Shown: piece by piece, positions 18,415-29,400 of the stretch
Layout: each line of letters opens with the position of its first letter
Numbering within the stretch: position 1 is the first letter of the stretch
Assembly: GCF_000151665.1 (NCBI RefSeq)
Contig: NW_013171868.1
Span: 503,501 to 567,500, forward strand
DNA length: 64,000 nt
Direction of reading: 5' to 3'
Source of the DNA: Blastocystis hominis
Taxonomy: Eukaryota; Sar; Bigyra; Opalinata; Blastocystidae
Position numbers and translations under genes: made by a program
The notes under the pieces: model-generated
Told to the model about the DNA's origin: nothing
The model's database searches: none
The model's input: the letters and a program-made list of their open reading frames with translations, nothing else

Positions 18415-20142
18415 ATGAATCTTAAAGCATTCAGAACTGTCCTGGGAGGTGTACTCATTGAGCTCTCACTGGGTTCTCTTTATACGGCTGCGAACATGAT
18501 TACCTACATTATCTCTTATATTCATGTCGTGGTTGGTGACACGGTAGGTGTTGCATCGAATGCGATGATTGGCAGAGTGTAACCAACACTATGTCAGCTT
18601 GGTTGTTTGCTATTAGCATTATGGGCCAGGCGTGCTCTATGATGTTTGCTGGAAAAATTGAGGACCGTATTGGTTCGCGTTGGTGTACCCTTCTTGGGTG
18701 TGTTCTTTTTGACATTTGCGTGCTCGTCAGCTACTGGATAGCCGATAACTTCTATTTGCTGCTTGCGGTATATGGATTCCTTTTCGGAATTTGCATTGGT
18801 ATTGCTTACTCTGCCCCGATTACGATGTGTATGTGTTGTTCCCCCACCCTCTAACTCTCTAGCCATTAAGTGGATGCCCGGAAAGGGAGGTTTTGCTTCC
18901 GGCATCATCGTCGCCGGATTCGGTTGTGGCCCGCTGATTTTCAATCAGGTTCAGTCGAGCTTCATTAACCCCAACAATCTGCCGACCGTGATCGATCCGA
19001 CCGGCGCCACGACCGACAAGTACTTCCCTGCCGAGGTGGCGTCGCGTGTTCCGAACGTCTTCCTGCTGCTAACGGCGTGCTACGTGGTGCTGCAGGCGAT
19101 CGGCCTGCTGCTGGTGGTGGAGCCGACGGAGGCGGAGCTGGCGGCGATGAAGGAGCACGTGGTTCCGATCATGGGCGACCTGAAGGCGAAAAGCACCGGC
19201 TACACGCCGCGCGATTTCCGTCCGACGGTGGAGGCGACGCCGCGCGGGCAGCACGTGATCACGAGCACGGGCGCGATGGTGGACCACCCGTACAAGCCGA
19301 GCGAAGCGATGCGCACGGTGAAGTTCTGGGAGATCTGGGGCACGTTCCTGCTGGTGGGCCTGACGACCACGTTCATGTCGTCGTACTGGAAGGTGTTCGG
19401 CCAGTCGTTCATCAGCGACGACCGCTTCCTGGTGCTGGCGGGCTCGGTGTCGTCGGTGTGCAACGGCGTGTTCCGTCCTCTGTGGGGCATGCTCATGGAC
19501 AAGTGGACCTATCGCCGCGCCATGCCGTTCCTCTGCCTCTGCACGGCGCTGCTCATCGGCACGCTCTCCCTCACCGCCAAGCTCCCGCAGGCGTTCTTCT
19601 TCCTGTGGATCTGTCTGATCTATCTCTGCATGGGCGGGTTCTACGCGATGTTCCCCGCCTACACGTCGCTGTCCTTCGGAACGCTCTACCTCACCAGCAA
19701 CTACGGCTACGTGTTCACCAACCAGTTCATCTCGGCGTTCTGCTCCGCCTTCCTCGTCAACGCCTTCATCACCATTCTCGGCAACACGGGAATCACCATC
19801 TTCCTCGCCATCATGGTGCTCCTCGCGCTCCTCCTCTCCGCCTTCGGAAAGAAGTGGGATTATCACGTGGGTCGTCGCGAGCTCCACTCGCTTTCTCCCA
19901 CCGCAACGCTCCCCGCCTCCGTCACCCTGCCTCCCGCCGTCGCCGCTGCTGCCGCCAACACGCCTGCCACGCCCGCGAAGGAGGTTGTGGATGTGCCGAA
20001 GGTGGAAACCGTGGAAACCAAGGAGGAAACCAAGGTGGAAACCGAAGCCAAGGTGGAGGTCGCTGGCGAGGAGAAGAAGGAAGGAAGCAACGAGAATCAT
20101 GGAGAAGTGAAGGTGGAAGTCGAGAGCGCCAAGCAGGCGTAA
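18415..20142 (+). CDS. Major facilitator superfamily transporter (oxalate/formate antiporter-like)
   Basis: Starts M-N-L-K-A-F-R-T-V-L-G-G. Helix 1 carries the L-x-L-G-x-x-Y pattern typical of the OFA/monocarboxylate branch of MFS. Introns of 32 nt (18543-18574 region) and 34 nt (about 18829-18862) rejoin the frame. About twelve membrane spans follow, including I-K-W-M-P-G-K-G-G-F-A-S-G-I-I-V-A-G, which is characteristic of OFA-like carriers. The C-terminus is a long Glu/Lys/Val-rich cytosolic tail (V-E-T-K-E-E-T-K-V-E-T repeats). The sequence after about 18900 is strikingly GC-rich compared with the first exons. The substrate is probably a small organic anion, which is inference. TAA at 20140-20142. 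Confidence 0.85.
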
Positions 20143-20177
20143 TGGTGGTTGATGTGATTTTGGTGTTTTTAGTGGAT

Positions 20178-20185
20178 TGTTTGTT
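20178..20185 (+). terminator. GU-rich polyadenylation element TGTTTGTT
   Basis: 3'-end signal of the MFS gene; cleavage after 20173. Confidence 0.8.
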
Positions 20186-20187
20186 GC

Positions 20188-20195
20188 AAGAAACA
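20188..20195 (-). terminator. Variant polyadenylation element TGTTTCTT
   Basis: One mismatch to the consensus. Cleavage 4 nt upstream leaves A-A-A-T, completing TAA for the small minus-strand gene; otherwise that frame would run antisense through the MFS tail. Confidence 0.55.
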
Positions 20196-20199
20196 GGGC

Positions 20200-20626
20200 A
20201 TTTGGAGCGACGGGCCACGAAACTAATCACATCTTCGATGTCCTCGGAGGACAGACGCGCTTGGTCGGTTATCTGCTGAACCCACTGCCGACTATCCACA
20301 CGATACAATTCTCTGTAGTTGCTCACCAATTCACAGTGCGTTCGAAGCGAATCACAAATTTCCTACAAACCTCACCAAAGGCACGGAGGTCCCCACATTT
20401 ACAGTTTGCAAATACTGGCGCGTCAACTGGGTCGTGCGTTCGATGCTTTCGTCGGTCGTTGCCTGGGGATCGCCCATAATGCTGGTGACTTCCCTCACAA
20501 TATCGAGCAACTGCACCACCTTCTATTTCTGAGCGATTTCGCAAAAGTGCGGACATCTTCCGTCTCCTTCAAGTCTTTCAAGTCCTTCTCGATAGAAGAA
20601 GCACCTGGAGCAGGGTTCGGTTCCAT
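20200..20626 (-). CDS. Small alpha-helical protein, stop codon made by polyadenylation
   Basis: ATG at 20626 (M-E-P-N-P-A-P-G-A-S-S-I-E-K-D). Two introns (32 nt; 40 nt) join about 118 residues that look wholly helical (K-V-V-Q-L-L-D-I-V-R-E-V-T-S-I-M-G, then R-E-L-Y-R-V-D-S-R-Q-W-V-Q-Q-I). The size and heptad pattern recall small Mediator head subunits (MED11/MED22), but I cannot claim that. The frame ends F-V-A-R-R-S-K plus a single T exactly 4 nt before TGTTTCTT. Its mRNA end lies 26 nt from that of the convergent MFS gene. Confidence 0.5.
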
Positions 20627-20658
20627 TCAACAAGGTGTTTCAAACAAACGCTAGACAG

Positions 20659-23600
20659 TTATTGTTTATGAGGATCCATCATAATGATGGCGACGTTGAT
20701 CTTCGGAGCAGGGATAGGAACCTTCTCCTCGACCTGCTTATCCAGTCGTTCATAGAGAGATAGTTCATAGATAAATTCAACCATCGCAGTATACAGACAT
20801 CCCTAATGATGATTTCGCTTCTCTCCAGTTTCCACCAATTGATGTCGCGGGATTCGGTTTCCATTCGGTTCGTTCACTTGGGATATCAGAATGAGCAAGT
20901 ACGAGTCGATCTTACTGGCGATCGACAAATCGATCGCCTAAGCGTTACTCCGTTTCCACGGTTTCCACGATCGATTCGTTCTCGACGCACTCCTCCAGCA
21001 CGTCCAGATTCCGCCGTGGATTCTCGGCGGATCCCCGCGATTTGGCTCCCTTCCGCTGCTTCTGCGCCATTTCCACGACTTTTTTCGCGGCGGGAACCGC
21101 GGTTAACCCGGGGAAAACGTGGAAGAGGACGTAGTCGGAGAGCATGGCGAGAATCTGCTGGCTGGAGAAGGCGGGGAGGCGGGAGCGATGGGTTTTAACC
21201 GCGGAATAGACGAGGAGCAGTCGGAACAGCATTCTTCTATAGCGAATTCGATGGAACTTCTACCGCACTCCGGTGTCGTAATGCCGGAAAAACTCCAGAA
21301 AATGGTCCTTGAAGAGCAGATCCACGAAAAGCTACGATTCATGGAATTCCAAAAATCGGACCGAATAGCGCGCCGTCCCCGTAAACAGCTCGCAATGCTG
21401 GTACAAAAACACCAGGCCGCGCTTCAGCACCTACACGATAAAACCCCCGATTTCGGGAATTACAAAAATCTGGTCCTGCTGCAGAATGCGCCGCAGTCCC
21501 TCCATCAAGTATCCCCGCGGGAAATTCCACGGAAACCCCGAAGAAACGCCCTCAGGCTCCTCGAACGGGGAAACGGGGAAACGCGTGGCGGTGTAGAGGG
21601 CGGGAAGCGAGGCATGCGGGACCAGCACCATATCCGCGGTTAATTGCTGGATGACGGAATTCGCCTCGATTTTGTCCACCACGTATTCTACAAACTGAAT
21701 TCCCGCGGGAATCGCTCCTACCTCGTCGAATCAGCATTCGCTCCACCTCCTCCAATGAAACGCCCTCCGCTTCGTTTGCCGCCCAATTCTGCACCGCGGC
21801 GCGGAGATCGTCGAAGTCCTGCCGTCTCCCCGCGGTTTTCAGCGCGTTCATCCAGGCGTCGAGGTACTCGAAGCCTAGATAAGATTCCCGCGGTTCCGCT
21901 ACAGCACATCACGTCGGAATACACGAAGGCGTTACAGTGCGAGAACAGTATTTCCAGCAGACTCGAAACCCACAGCGGATCCCCCACTATGTATTGACTC
22001 ATTCCCCGCGGGGATCGCGGCCTACCTGGCGCGCAGCCCCGCGGCGGCGTACTCGGTGGCGGGCGGCTGGCCCGGGCGTTTCGTCTTTCCGCAGTGGAGC
22101 TGGAGAAGGAGGGAATGCTGGAGGGCGGGAAGCAGGCAGCGGACCTGCAGGAAATAGCCCGGAATTATGGAGTAGGGGATGTCTAGCGTTGATTGGACGC
22201 ACGAGTTTTACGTGCGTGGCTGAAGTGCAGCGCCTCGTTGACCAGGTCGAACCAGGACCGAATGAAATTGAAGAGCAGCCCGTCGCACACTTGCAGTCGC
22301 TCCCGCCACCACGATTCCCCCTTGAACCGCGGGGAAGGCTTGTCGTACCGCACCAGATCCGCCCAGAGGAACAGCGACGGGAGTTTCGCGAGGAGTTCCT
22401 GGTGGTCCGCGAAGCGCATGCGGCGAAGTTCGCGGCGCACCGCGCGGTCCACGTTCCGCGTGTAGTCCTTCACGCGCAGCGTCGAATTCGATCGAACCTC
22501 CCCGGACACGTCGGACGGTCCCGCGGTTCTTATTGACGAGGCTGCCGCGCTGGGCACCGAATTCGATGAGGAATTCGATGAGGAATTTGATGAGTTTGAT
22601 TGGGAGTTCGAAGAACTCGATTGGAAATTTGAAGAATTCGATTCGAATTTTGTTGTAGAATTTGAAGAATTTGCTGTCGAATTCGCTGTCGAATTCGCTT
22701 CGAATTTCGCTGTATAATTCGCCGCAGACTTCGCTTGTACGCTGGGAGCGGGGTCGAACCGCGGGGAGTGGGCGGTGTCCGGGTCTGTCCGCGGGGATTC
22801 GGCGTCGGGTACGGGGGAATAGCGGTTGGGGCTGAGATGGAGGGCAGGGTTGGGCGACGCGGAGGGCGGGACGACGATGTCCTGGGAGAAATCGAGGTCG
22901 ATGAAGGCCTCGTCGGGGTCCGCGCGGTCCTCGGTCCAGCGCTGAAGCGCTTCGTCGTCACTGCAACGCGGCGGCGTTTTGGCGGCGTTATAGTCGGCGT
23001 CGTCGTCGCTGGAGAAAGCGAGGGCCGAAAGGTCGGAGAGCGCGGTGAGGCTCTGGCTCTTCGGAATGGACGCGCTCACACCCGCGCGGGAGGACAAAAG
23101 GGAGCGACGCAGACGAGGCACGGAGGGACCGTCCTTCGCTGCAGACACGTGATCGGATGGGTGGTTCTGGTTCAACGGAAAGGACTTGGACTCCGTGGAC
23201 TCGCTCAGCTCGTCTAGTTCGTTCAGTTCGTTCAGTTCGTTCAGTTCGTTCAGTTCACTCGGTTCGTTCAGTTCGTTCAGTTCACTCGGTTCGCTCGGTT
23301 TGTTGGATCGCTCCGATCGCGCAGAACTCGCCAGAGGACTCGAAGGCGCGGCGTGCGAGCCCGTGAGCGGAGTGGACTTGGAGTTGTATTGCAACTGAAG
23401 GCTGGAGGCGGCATTCGAAGCAAGCGACGAATGGAGAAAAATGTCGTAACGGAGATCCGGAATGGCGATCGAGGTCAGCGGGTGGAGGTGAAACATGGCG
23501 GATCGGATGACGTTTCCGATGGAGGGAATCCGCATTCCCGCCAAAACAATAATTTTGGAGGCAAACAGAATGGGAACGGGAGATGAAGTTGTCTCGCAGA

Positions 23601-24091
23601 TGGATTGACAGAATAGGCAGGTGGAGAGTAGCAGTTTAGAGTACTTACGGAGCAGAGGATAGCGACGCAGTGAAATCGTCCTCTTATCGGGCGTGTAGCC
23701 ATTCGTTTCCTACATGGCGAGAGAAAACGGGTAAATACCAGTAAGAACTCTTTGCGAATCGAAATCTTCGTGATGACTCGATAGATAAGGTACTGATCGC
23801 GTGTACGAAGCTAGATTGACACACAAAGCAAAACAACTACGTTACTAATTCCATCTAAAAGGACCTCCCACGTGCCTAACAAATACTTCATTCCCAAGAT
23901 TCGCTTGTCCTCAGAATCGTACTCTACAGAGAAGCAAACGCTTACCCGTTACCAAAAGTATGTAGACTTATAATGTCTTCCATATCTTCAAGCATACTGA
24001 CTCGTTTGGTCATTGTCAAAGGACATTCCACCAAGTTGTGGAATTGTTTGATTATGGATCTGCTGAACTTCACCGGTTTCGTAGATTCCAT
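20659..24091 (-). CDS. Large uncharacterised protein with Ser-rich linker
   Basis: ATG at 24091 (M-E-S-T-K-P-V-K-F-S-R). About fourteen small introns. The N-terminal part (S-P-V-P-I-L-F-A-S-K-I-I-V-L-A-G) and the C-terminal part (L-F-V-D-L-L-F-K-D-H-F-L-E-F-F-R-H-Y-D, then M-L-F-R-L-L-L-V-Y-S-A-V-K) are helical and look like an armadillo-type scaffold. They are split by about 200 residues of low-complexity sequence: repeats of E-L-N and S-E-P-S near 23200-23290, and N-S-S/A-N-S repeats near 22550-22720. The end is I-M-M-D-P-H-K-Q, TAA at 20659. The splice around 22010-22090 is ambiguous (39 or 64 nt). Several introns carry palindromic or GGAAAC motifs. Family not recognised. Confidence 0.55.
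21332..21361 (-). other. 30-nt intron with shared palindromic core
   Basis: Contains ATTTTTGGAATTCCA, shared with introns at 26781-26811 and 29636-29666 in the RRP44 gene. Removing it joins A-R-Y-S to L-F-V-D-L in the large uncharacterised protein. Confidence 0.7.
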
Positions 24092-24654
24092 AGATAATTC
24101 TCTTTGGTAGAATTTCTTTTAAATAGGAGAGATGCGAGAGTGACAATAATGTTCAAGCGAACCAAAGCAGAAGAAAATTCGTATTATTATTCTTCTGGAA
24201 GAAGTAAACTAACTAATTTACCACTCCCAAAAGTATTATTTATGAAGCTGATACATTGGACTTCTTCCCCGCGGGTAGCGGCTCGAAAAGAATCTCCACG
24301 AAAACGGAAGATTACACTGGTCTGATCAACCACATATGTTTTTTCGAGGATTGGGGAGCCATGCAAAAAGTATGACTTGATTTTTACAAATAGGGAAGGA
24401 TACACTTTTGTCAAACTCCCATTTTTCTAGATTTGTTTTGAAAGGATGTCAACGGTAGGACATCTTATTTTTCTTTTTGTGACATTTTTTATGTTATCGC
24501 GTATGAAAACGACTATCGCCACTTTCTCTATCGGAACTCTCATTACCCTCTGTACCCTACTAATCTATTCTTATTTTTCCTATTTGCTGTCCAAGACTAT
24601 GTTTTCTAGACTGCGTTATGACTATTTTTCCTTTTTTGAACAAACTCGGGAACA
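24092..24654. other. Poorly resolved region with two weak ORFs
   Basis: Between the start of the large minus-strand gene and the end of the glycosyltransferase. A minus-strand frame at 24187-24414 (ends L-L-L-P-E-E, TAA) and a plus-strand frame from 24446 (see next entry) both look somewhat protein-like, but neither has a family match or a clear GU-rich element. Confidence 0.3.
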
Positions 24655-24676
24655 TTACACGTTATACTTATTGTGA
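24446..24676 (+). CDS. Possible small membrane protein
   Basis: 76 codons from ATG (M-S-T-V-G-H-L-I-F-L-F-V-T-F-F) to TGA at 24674-24676. It has two hydrophobic segments and an aromatic C-terminus. It overlaps the 3' end of the minus-strand glycosyltransferase and has no polyadenylation element, so it may be spurious. Confidence 0.25.
   Translation: MSTVGHLIFLFVTFFMLSRMKTTIATFSIGTLITLCTLLIYSYFSYLLSKTMFSRLRYDYFSFFEQTREHYTLYLL
24639..24646 (-). terminator. Variant polyadenylation element AGTTTGTT
   Basis: Seven of eight matches; predicts cleavage at 24651, 4 nt after the TAA of the GT61-type gene. Confidence 0.5.
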
Positions 24677-26434
24677 CTCACCGATTTACTCATATCCACC
24701 AACATCATCCATAGCGTTATCGGGTGGACGTAAACTTCACCCTTCTCCAAATTCTCTCTGCAGGACTTCGGTAACTCTCGGATATCCTCCATCTCCTCTG
24801 TATACGCACACTCTCCGTCCTCCCACGCGCCTCCCGTGAAATTGGTGTGTGCAAGATAGTACAGTCCGAAATCTCCCGCCATCTTCTGGTACAGCGAACT
24901 CCGATAATTCTCCGGCATCACCTCTACCACCCCCGAGTTCGGAAGCAGAAGCACGCTAATCGACAGGCTGCTCCCCGATGCGGCCATCACAATGTCCGTC
25001 ATGCGCAGTTTCTCCACCAATTCCTCGGCGTTCATCGAAGAAAGATCCACAGGGCTGATTCCGATCGATCCCTACAGACAACGGCTCGCATCATGCATAC
25101 GATCTCCTTGCGCACATAGGCGATGGCGGGATCGTAGATCGTGTAGCGACTCCCCGTAGAGAAATCGTGCGTGATGTAGAGGAGGGAAAGCCAGCGGCCA
25201 TTTCGCGTTTTGGCGTTTTTACGATTGGGCGGGAAATGTTTGTAGAAATTGGCGCGCAGGGAAATCGAGTCAAACCGCGTGAATAACCGCGAGGAACCCA
25301 ATCGGGGAAACTGGGGAAACGTGGAAATAGAAGAAACCGGAGAAACCGGAGAAAGAAGGGACTGCTCGTCATAAAAAGTGGAAACGTGGAACCAAAAAGG
25401 AGAAACAAACCGTGGAAACCGGAGGGAAGGGAATCGGTCGAATTCGATTGGAATTCAATTCGTTGACGCCGTTTTGAACCAAAAAATCGACGAACGGATG
25501 GCCGAATTCCATCGAATTCGCGGCGTTCCGCGGTTTTCTTCGCCTCCTGGTGGCGTTCCCGCGGTTCATCGATGCGAGGAAGTAGGCGTGGATCTACTGG
25601 CTACCCGCGGGGATGGCCTACGGGCGGGAAAAAATCGGGGTGAGCGAAAATCGAATGCAAAAGAATTCGCTGCTGGACAATTCCCTCCAAATCGTCGGGG
25701 GACACGAACCACCCCCAGACGTTCTCCGTTTCCACGTTTGTGCCGGCGCGGTGGGCGAATTCGGGGAGATCGGCGGGAGATTGGGCGATTGGAATGGGGA
25801 GGAGGGATTGGAGACGGGAGAGATGATCTGCATCGATGGTGCTAAAGTGAACGAATGAGTTTGATTGTGGGTTATAGCAAACGTTTCGTAATAAAAACCA
25901 GTGAATGGACTCGAGGGAAAACTCGTAGAGAGATTCTTTGGATTCGGCAAAGTTGACTAACGATTCGTATGCAGGCCACTTACTACAATTTGGTGGTGGT
26001 GAGGATAACGAATACATACTTTGTTTTGTAGGAAGCAACACAACGTTTATAGCGATCAAAAGGAGTGTCCCAGTTGCCTCTAATTCATAATCTCTTTTTT
26101 ATATGTAGAATACGTCTGCCTCAGAATGATAGGCAAAACTTTCATGTTGCATGCATCGGACAGATTTTTGTCATTCGTTGTAGGAGGATTTCCACTACCA
26201 AAACTATCTGAAAACAGAATTTTAGTGTTTGCCCAAGAAATCGGTGCAACAGTCGGTTTACTCGAATTTGACATTTTTATGACCGAATTTGTAGTACTAT
26301 TCTCTTTGCAATCCGTTCTACATTATTAACAAAGCGTCTTCCTTGTACAGGCTCATAATCGTTCTCGAAAAGAAAACAAAGGGGAATATTGACGCGAATA
26401 TGATAAATCCCAATGCAAACGAGAAAAACGACAT
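24655..26434 (-). CDS. GT61-type (DUF563) glycosyltransferase, type II membrane protein
   Basis: Starts at 26434 with M-S-F-F-S-F-A-L-G-F-I-I-F-A, a signal anchor placing the enzyme in the ER or Golgi lumen. Joined exons give N-W-D-T-P-F-D-R-Y-K-R-C and R-N-V-C-Y-N-P in the N-terminal lumenal part. The C-terminal catalytic core has W-L-S-L-L-Y-I-T, M-T-D-I-V-M-A-A-S-G-S-S-L-S (the position of the family's H-G-A-G-L), N-S-G-V-V-E-V-M-P and D-F-G-L-Y-Y-L-A-H. That order matches GT61 enzymes such as EOGT, POMGNT2 and plant xylosyltransferases; donor and acceptor are unknown. The family's usual H-G motif is A-S-G here. The end is N-K-Y-N-V, TAA at 24655. The exons around 25300-25620 are only roughly placed. 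Confidence 0.65.
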
Positions 26435-26439
26435 ATTCA

Positions 26440-26447
26440 AACAAACA
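26440..26447 (-). terminator. GU-rich polyadenylation element TGTTTGTT
   Basis: 3'-end signal of the RRP44 gene. It lies only 6 nt upstream of the ATG of the glycosyltransferase on the same strand. Confidence 0.75.
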
Positions 26448-26461
26448 TAAGTGAAAATGGT

Positions 26462-29400
26462 TCATCCCTGTTGCCGCTTGATCTTTTCCTTTCGCCTCTG
26501 ATTGTACTTCTCCGCACCGAGTTTCCTCTGTCGACGCATCGAATCATACTGCAGTTTCTTCGCGACTACACACATGATTCGTATTTCTCTCCCCTACATT
26601 TTTCGTCGGTTATCCGCGATTCCTCGTTTCCACCGTCCGTTTCCACGGTTTCCTCGGTTTCTCCGTACTCTTTTCTCCATTTCTCCGCCAACGTTAACCG
26701 CGGGGTTTTGAATCCACCGAAGGAAAACCGCGATTCTTGGTGTTTCATGGCGCCGTTCGATTCCGATTTCAAAATACCCTCTATTTCTGGAATTCCAAAA
26801 ATCGGGCCTACTCCGAATCTGCTCGATTTGTTGCAGCATACGGCGTTTCGTGGACTCGAACCGCGGTTTTTCTTCGTCTCGAATGGAATGATAGGCGTCT
26901 TTCTTCGCGCCGAGCTCATTTCCCTCCAAATTTTTCATCACGTCGCGGATCGTTCCCTCCAACTTTTCCTGCTCTTTCGAAATAACCGCGGTTTTCACCA
27001 GATACACCTCCAAGCGCTTGGCGTGCGTCACGGGGTTGGTTTCCACGGTTTCCACGCCCACCATGATTCGCTGATAGAGGTCGAACCTGCAGCATTCGCG
27101 GTTATTTTCGTCTTTTAGGAGGATGGAAATAATCGCGGAAGTGACGTCCTTGTCGATAAGGGTTCTCCCGTTCTCCAGAAAAACCTCCGATTCCACTTTT
27201 TCTGCCCCGGTCCAATCCCTCATTCGGTCAGTAACATTTCCCGCCTTGTCGAAGAAGGGAATCGTGAAAGTCATGTCGAAAAAGGGAATCAAAACCGAAA
27301 CCCCGTTCCCGTAGATTTTCGAAATAATCGCGGGACGGATTTGCGGCTGGTTGTAATGGACGTACAAGGTGATGAAGAGGCGATCGGAAAGGCGGGAGAC
27401 TTCCTTCGAGCGGCGATGCTGCTCGTTCACTAGATGTCAATTCCCCGCGGAACCTACGCTGCTTGGACACCAGCGTCATTTCGCCTTTGGTGAAGAGGAG
27501 AGATGAGGGGGTTTCATCATTATGGATGGGGGTTTCATCATTATGGATGGGGGTTTCATTATGGATGGGGGTTTCATCATTATGGGTGATGGGAGTTTCA
27601 TCCTTATGGATGGGAGTTTCATCATTATGGATGGGAGTTTCATTCTCACTACTAGTGGAAGTTTCATCGCATGAATCTTCCAACATTTCATTAAAGAAAT
27701 CATCATCAATTTCACTATTCGGATGAGAAGGAGTTTCATCCTTATGAATGGGAGTTTCATCCTTATGAATGGGAGTTTCATCCTTCGTGGAGGCCGTTTC
27801 ATCACTCGAATCTTCCAACATCTCATTGAAAAAATCATCATCAATCTCCTTCTTTTCTTCCCCGGTTTCTCCATTTCCACCGTCTTCATGCCGAAAAACG
27901 AGTCCTTTCTCGCCTCCGTCCCTTCGCTTCAGCACTCGCTTCACGTCTTCGCCCGTCACTTTCACTTTCACCTCCGCGTCCCGAATCGAAACCACTTTAC
28001 TCTTCACTCCATACAAATCATATCCCTCCTTTTCCTTCTCCTCCTTCTCCTCTTCCACGTTTCCACGTTTCTCCTTTTCTCGGTCGATGGCAATGCTCTG
28101 CAGCAGCTGTCGATGCACGATAATGTCCGCATAGCGGCGAATCGGCGACGTGAAATGCGTGTAGAACGCGATCCCCAGACCGTAATGCGCGAACGGATTC
28201 GCCGAGCCCTCCTCTCCCTCCATCGGCTGCTCTCCCGAGCACACGTACTGCGCTTCACTCATCGAGCTGTGCATCAAATCCGCCAGACAAAGCGACTTTC
28301 GGAAGAAAATCATGAGCATGTCGCGCTGCGCCTCGTCCGGAATCTCGCGGACCCTCCGAATGCTCTCCGCGATCGTCTGATTGGACCGCGTGTCCACGGG
28401 GATCCGCAGATACTCGCAGAGGTCCTTCAGAAAGCGGAGCTTGGTCTCGGGAGGAGGCGCGTGCTTTCGAAGCAACGCGCAGGAAGGGAAGTGCTGAACG
28501 TTGGTTTGAGCGACGATCGAGTTGGCGACGACCATCAATTCCTCGATGGTTTCGTGGATTTCGAGATGGCCGTACTCGTTCACCTCGATTTCTTCGCTTT
28601 GCGCGTTCGAAAATTGTAGCTACGCGCTCCAAACACACGCATTTCGACCTACTTCGCGCGTTACCAGCTCGATCGCGCCGTTCTCGCGACGACGCCGACG
28701 CAAATCGCGACCGACTACCCTCGATTTCCCCGTTTCCACGATTACTGCGCATGAGGAGAGCGATGTCGTGCGAAAGCCAGCGCGAATCGGCCTCCTGCAC
28801 GGGCGATCCGGTGTATTCATAGGGCGAATCGGGGTTGGGATAGGGGTTTTCGATAAGCGGAACGGGTTTTTGGTCGGCCAAAGCCTGCGCCTGCGGATAG
28901 GCGAGCGAATAGCGCGAGCGAAGCACGGTGCGCGTGCAACGCGGAGGTTTCACGAGGTCGAGCGTGTCTGGAGGTGAGAAAACCGCGGGGAAGGGACGGG
29001 GATCGAAGGTGAGGAAGATGGAGACGGCGAGACGGTCGTGTTTGGCGCGAAGAGAACAGACGTTGGTGGAGAGCGAGGCGGGAAGCATGTCGATGCGACG
29101 GTCGACGAGGTAGACGGAAGTGGCTCGCTCGCGTGCGAGGCGATCCAGCGCGGAGTCGACGGCGAGATAGTGACAGACGTCGGCTATGTGGATGCCCACT
29201 TCGTAGAAACCGTCGATCTCGCGAAGCGAACAGGCGTCGTCGATGTCCACGCACCCGATCGGATCGATGCTCACCACGTTGTGGCTCTGACGGATGTCTT
29301 CCCGCCCTTCCAGGTCGCTCTACACAAAATTAAAAAGGGGAAACGGAGGTACCGGAGATGGCTCGTACACAGTGTTCGGGTTTTGGAGGACAGAAAGGGG

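Noticed and set aside
19069-20279. Long frames on both strands over the MFS gene
   Set aside because: Shadows of the GC-rich MFS coding sequence, which has clear membrane spans and family motifs.
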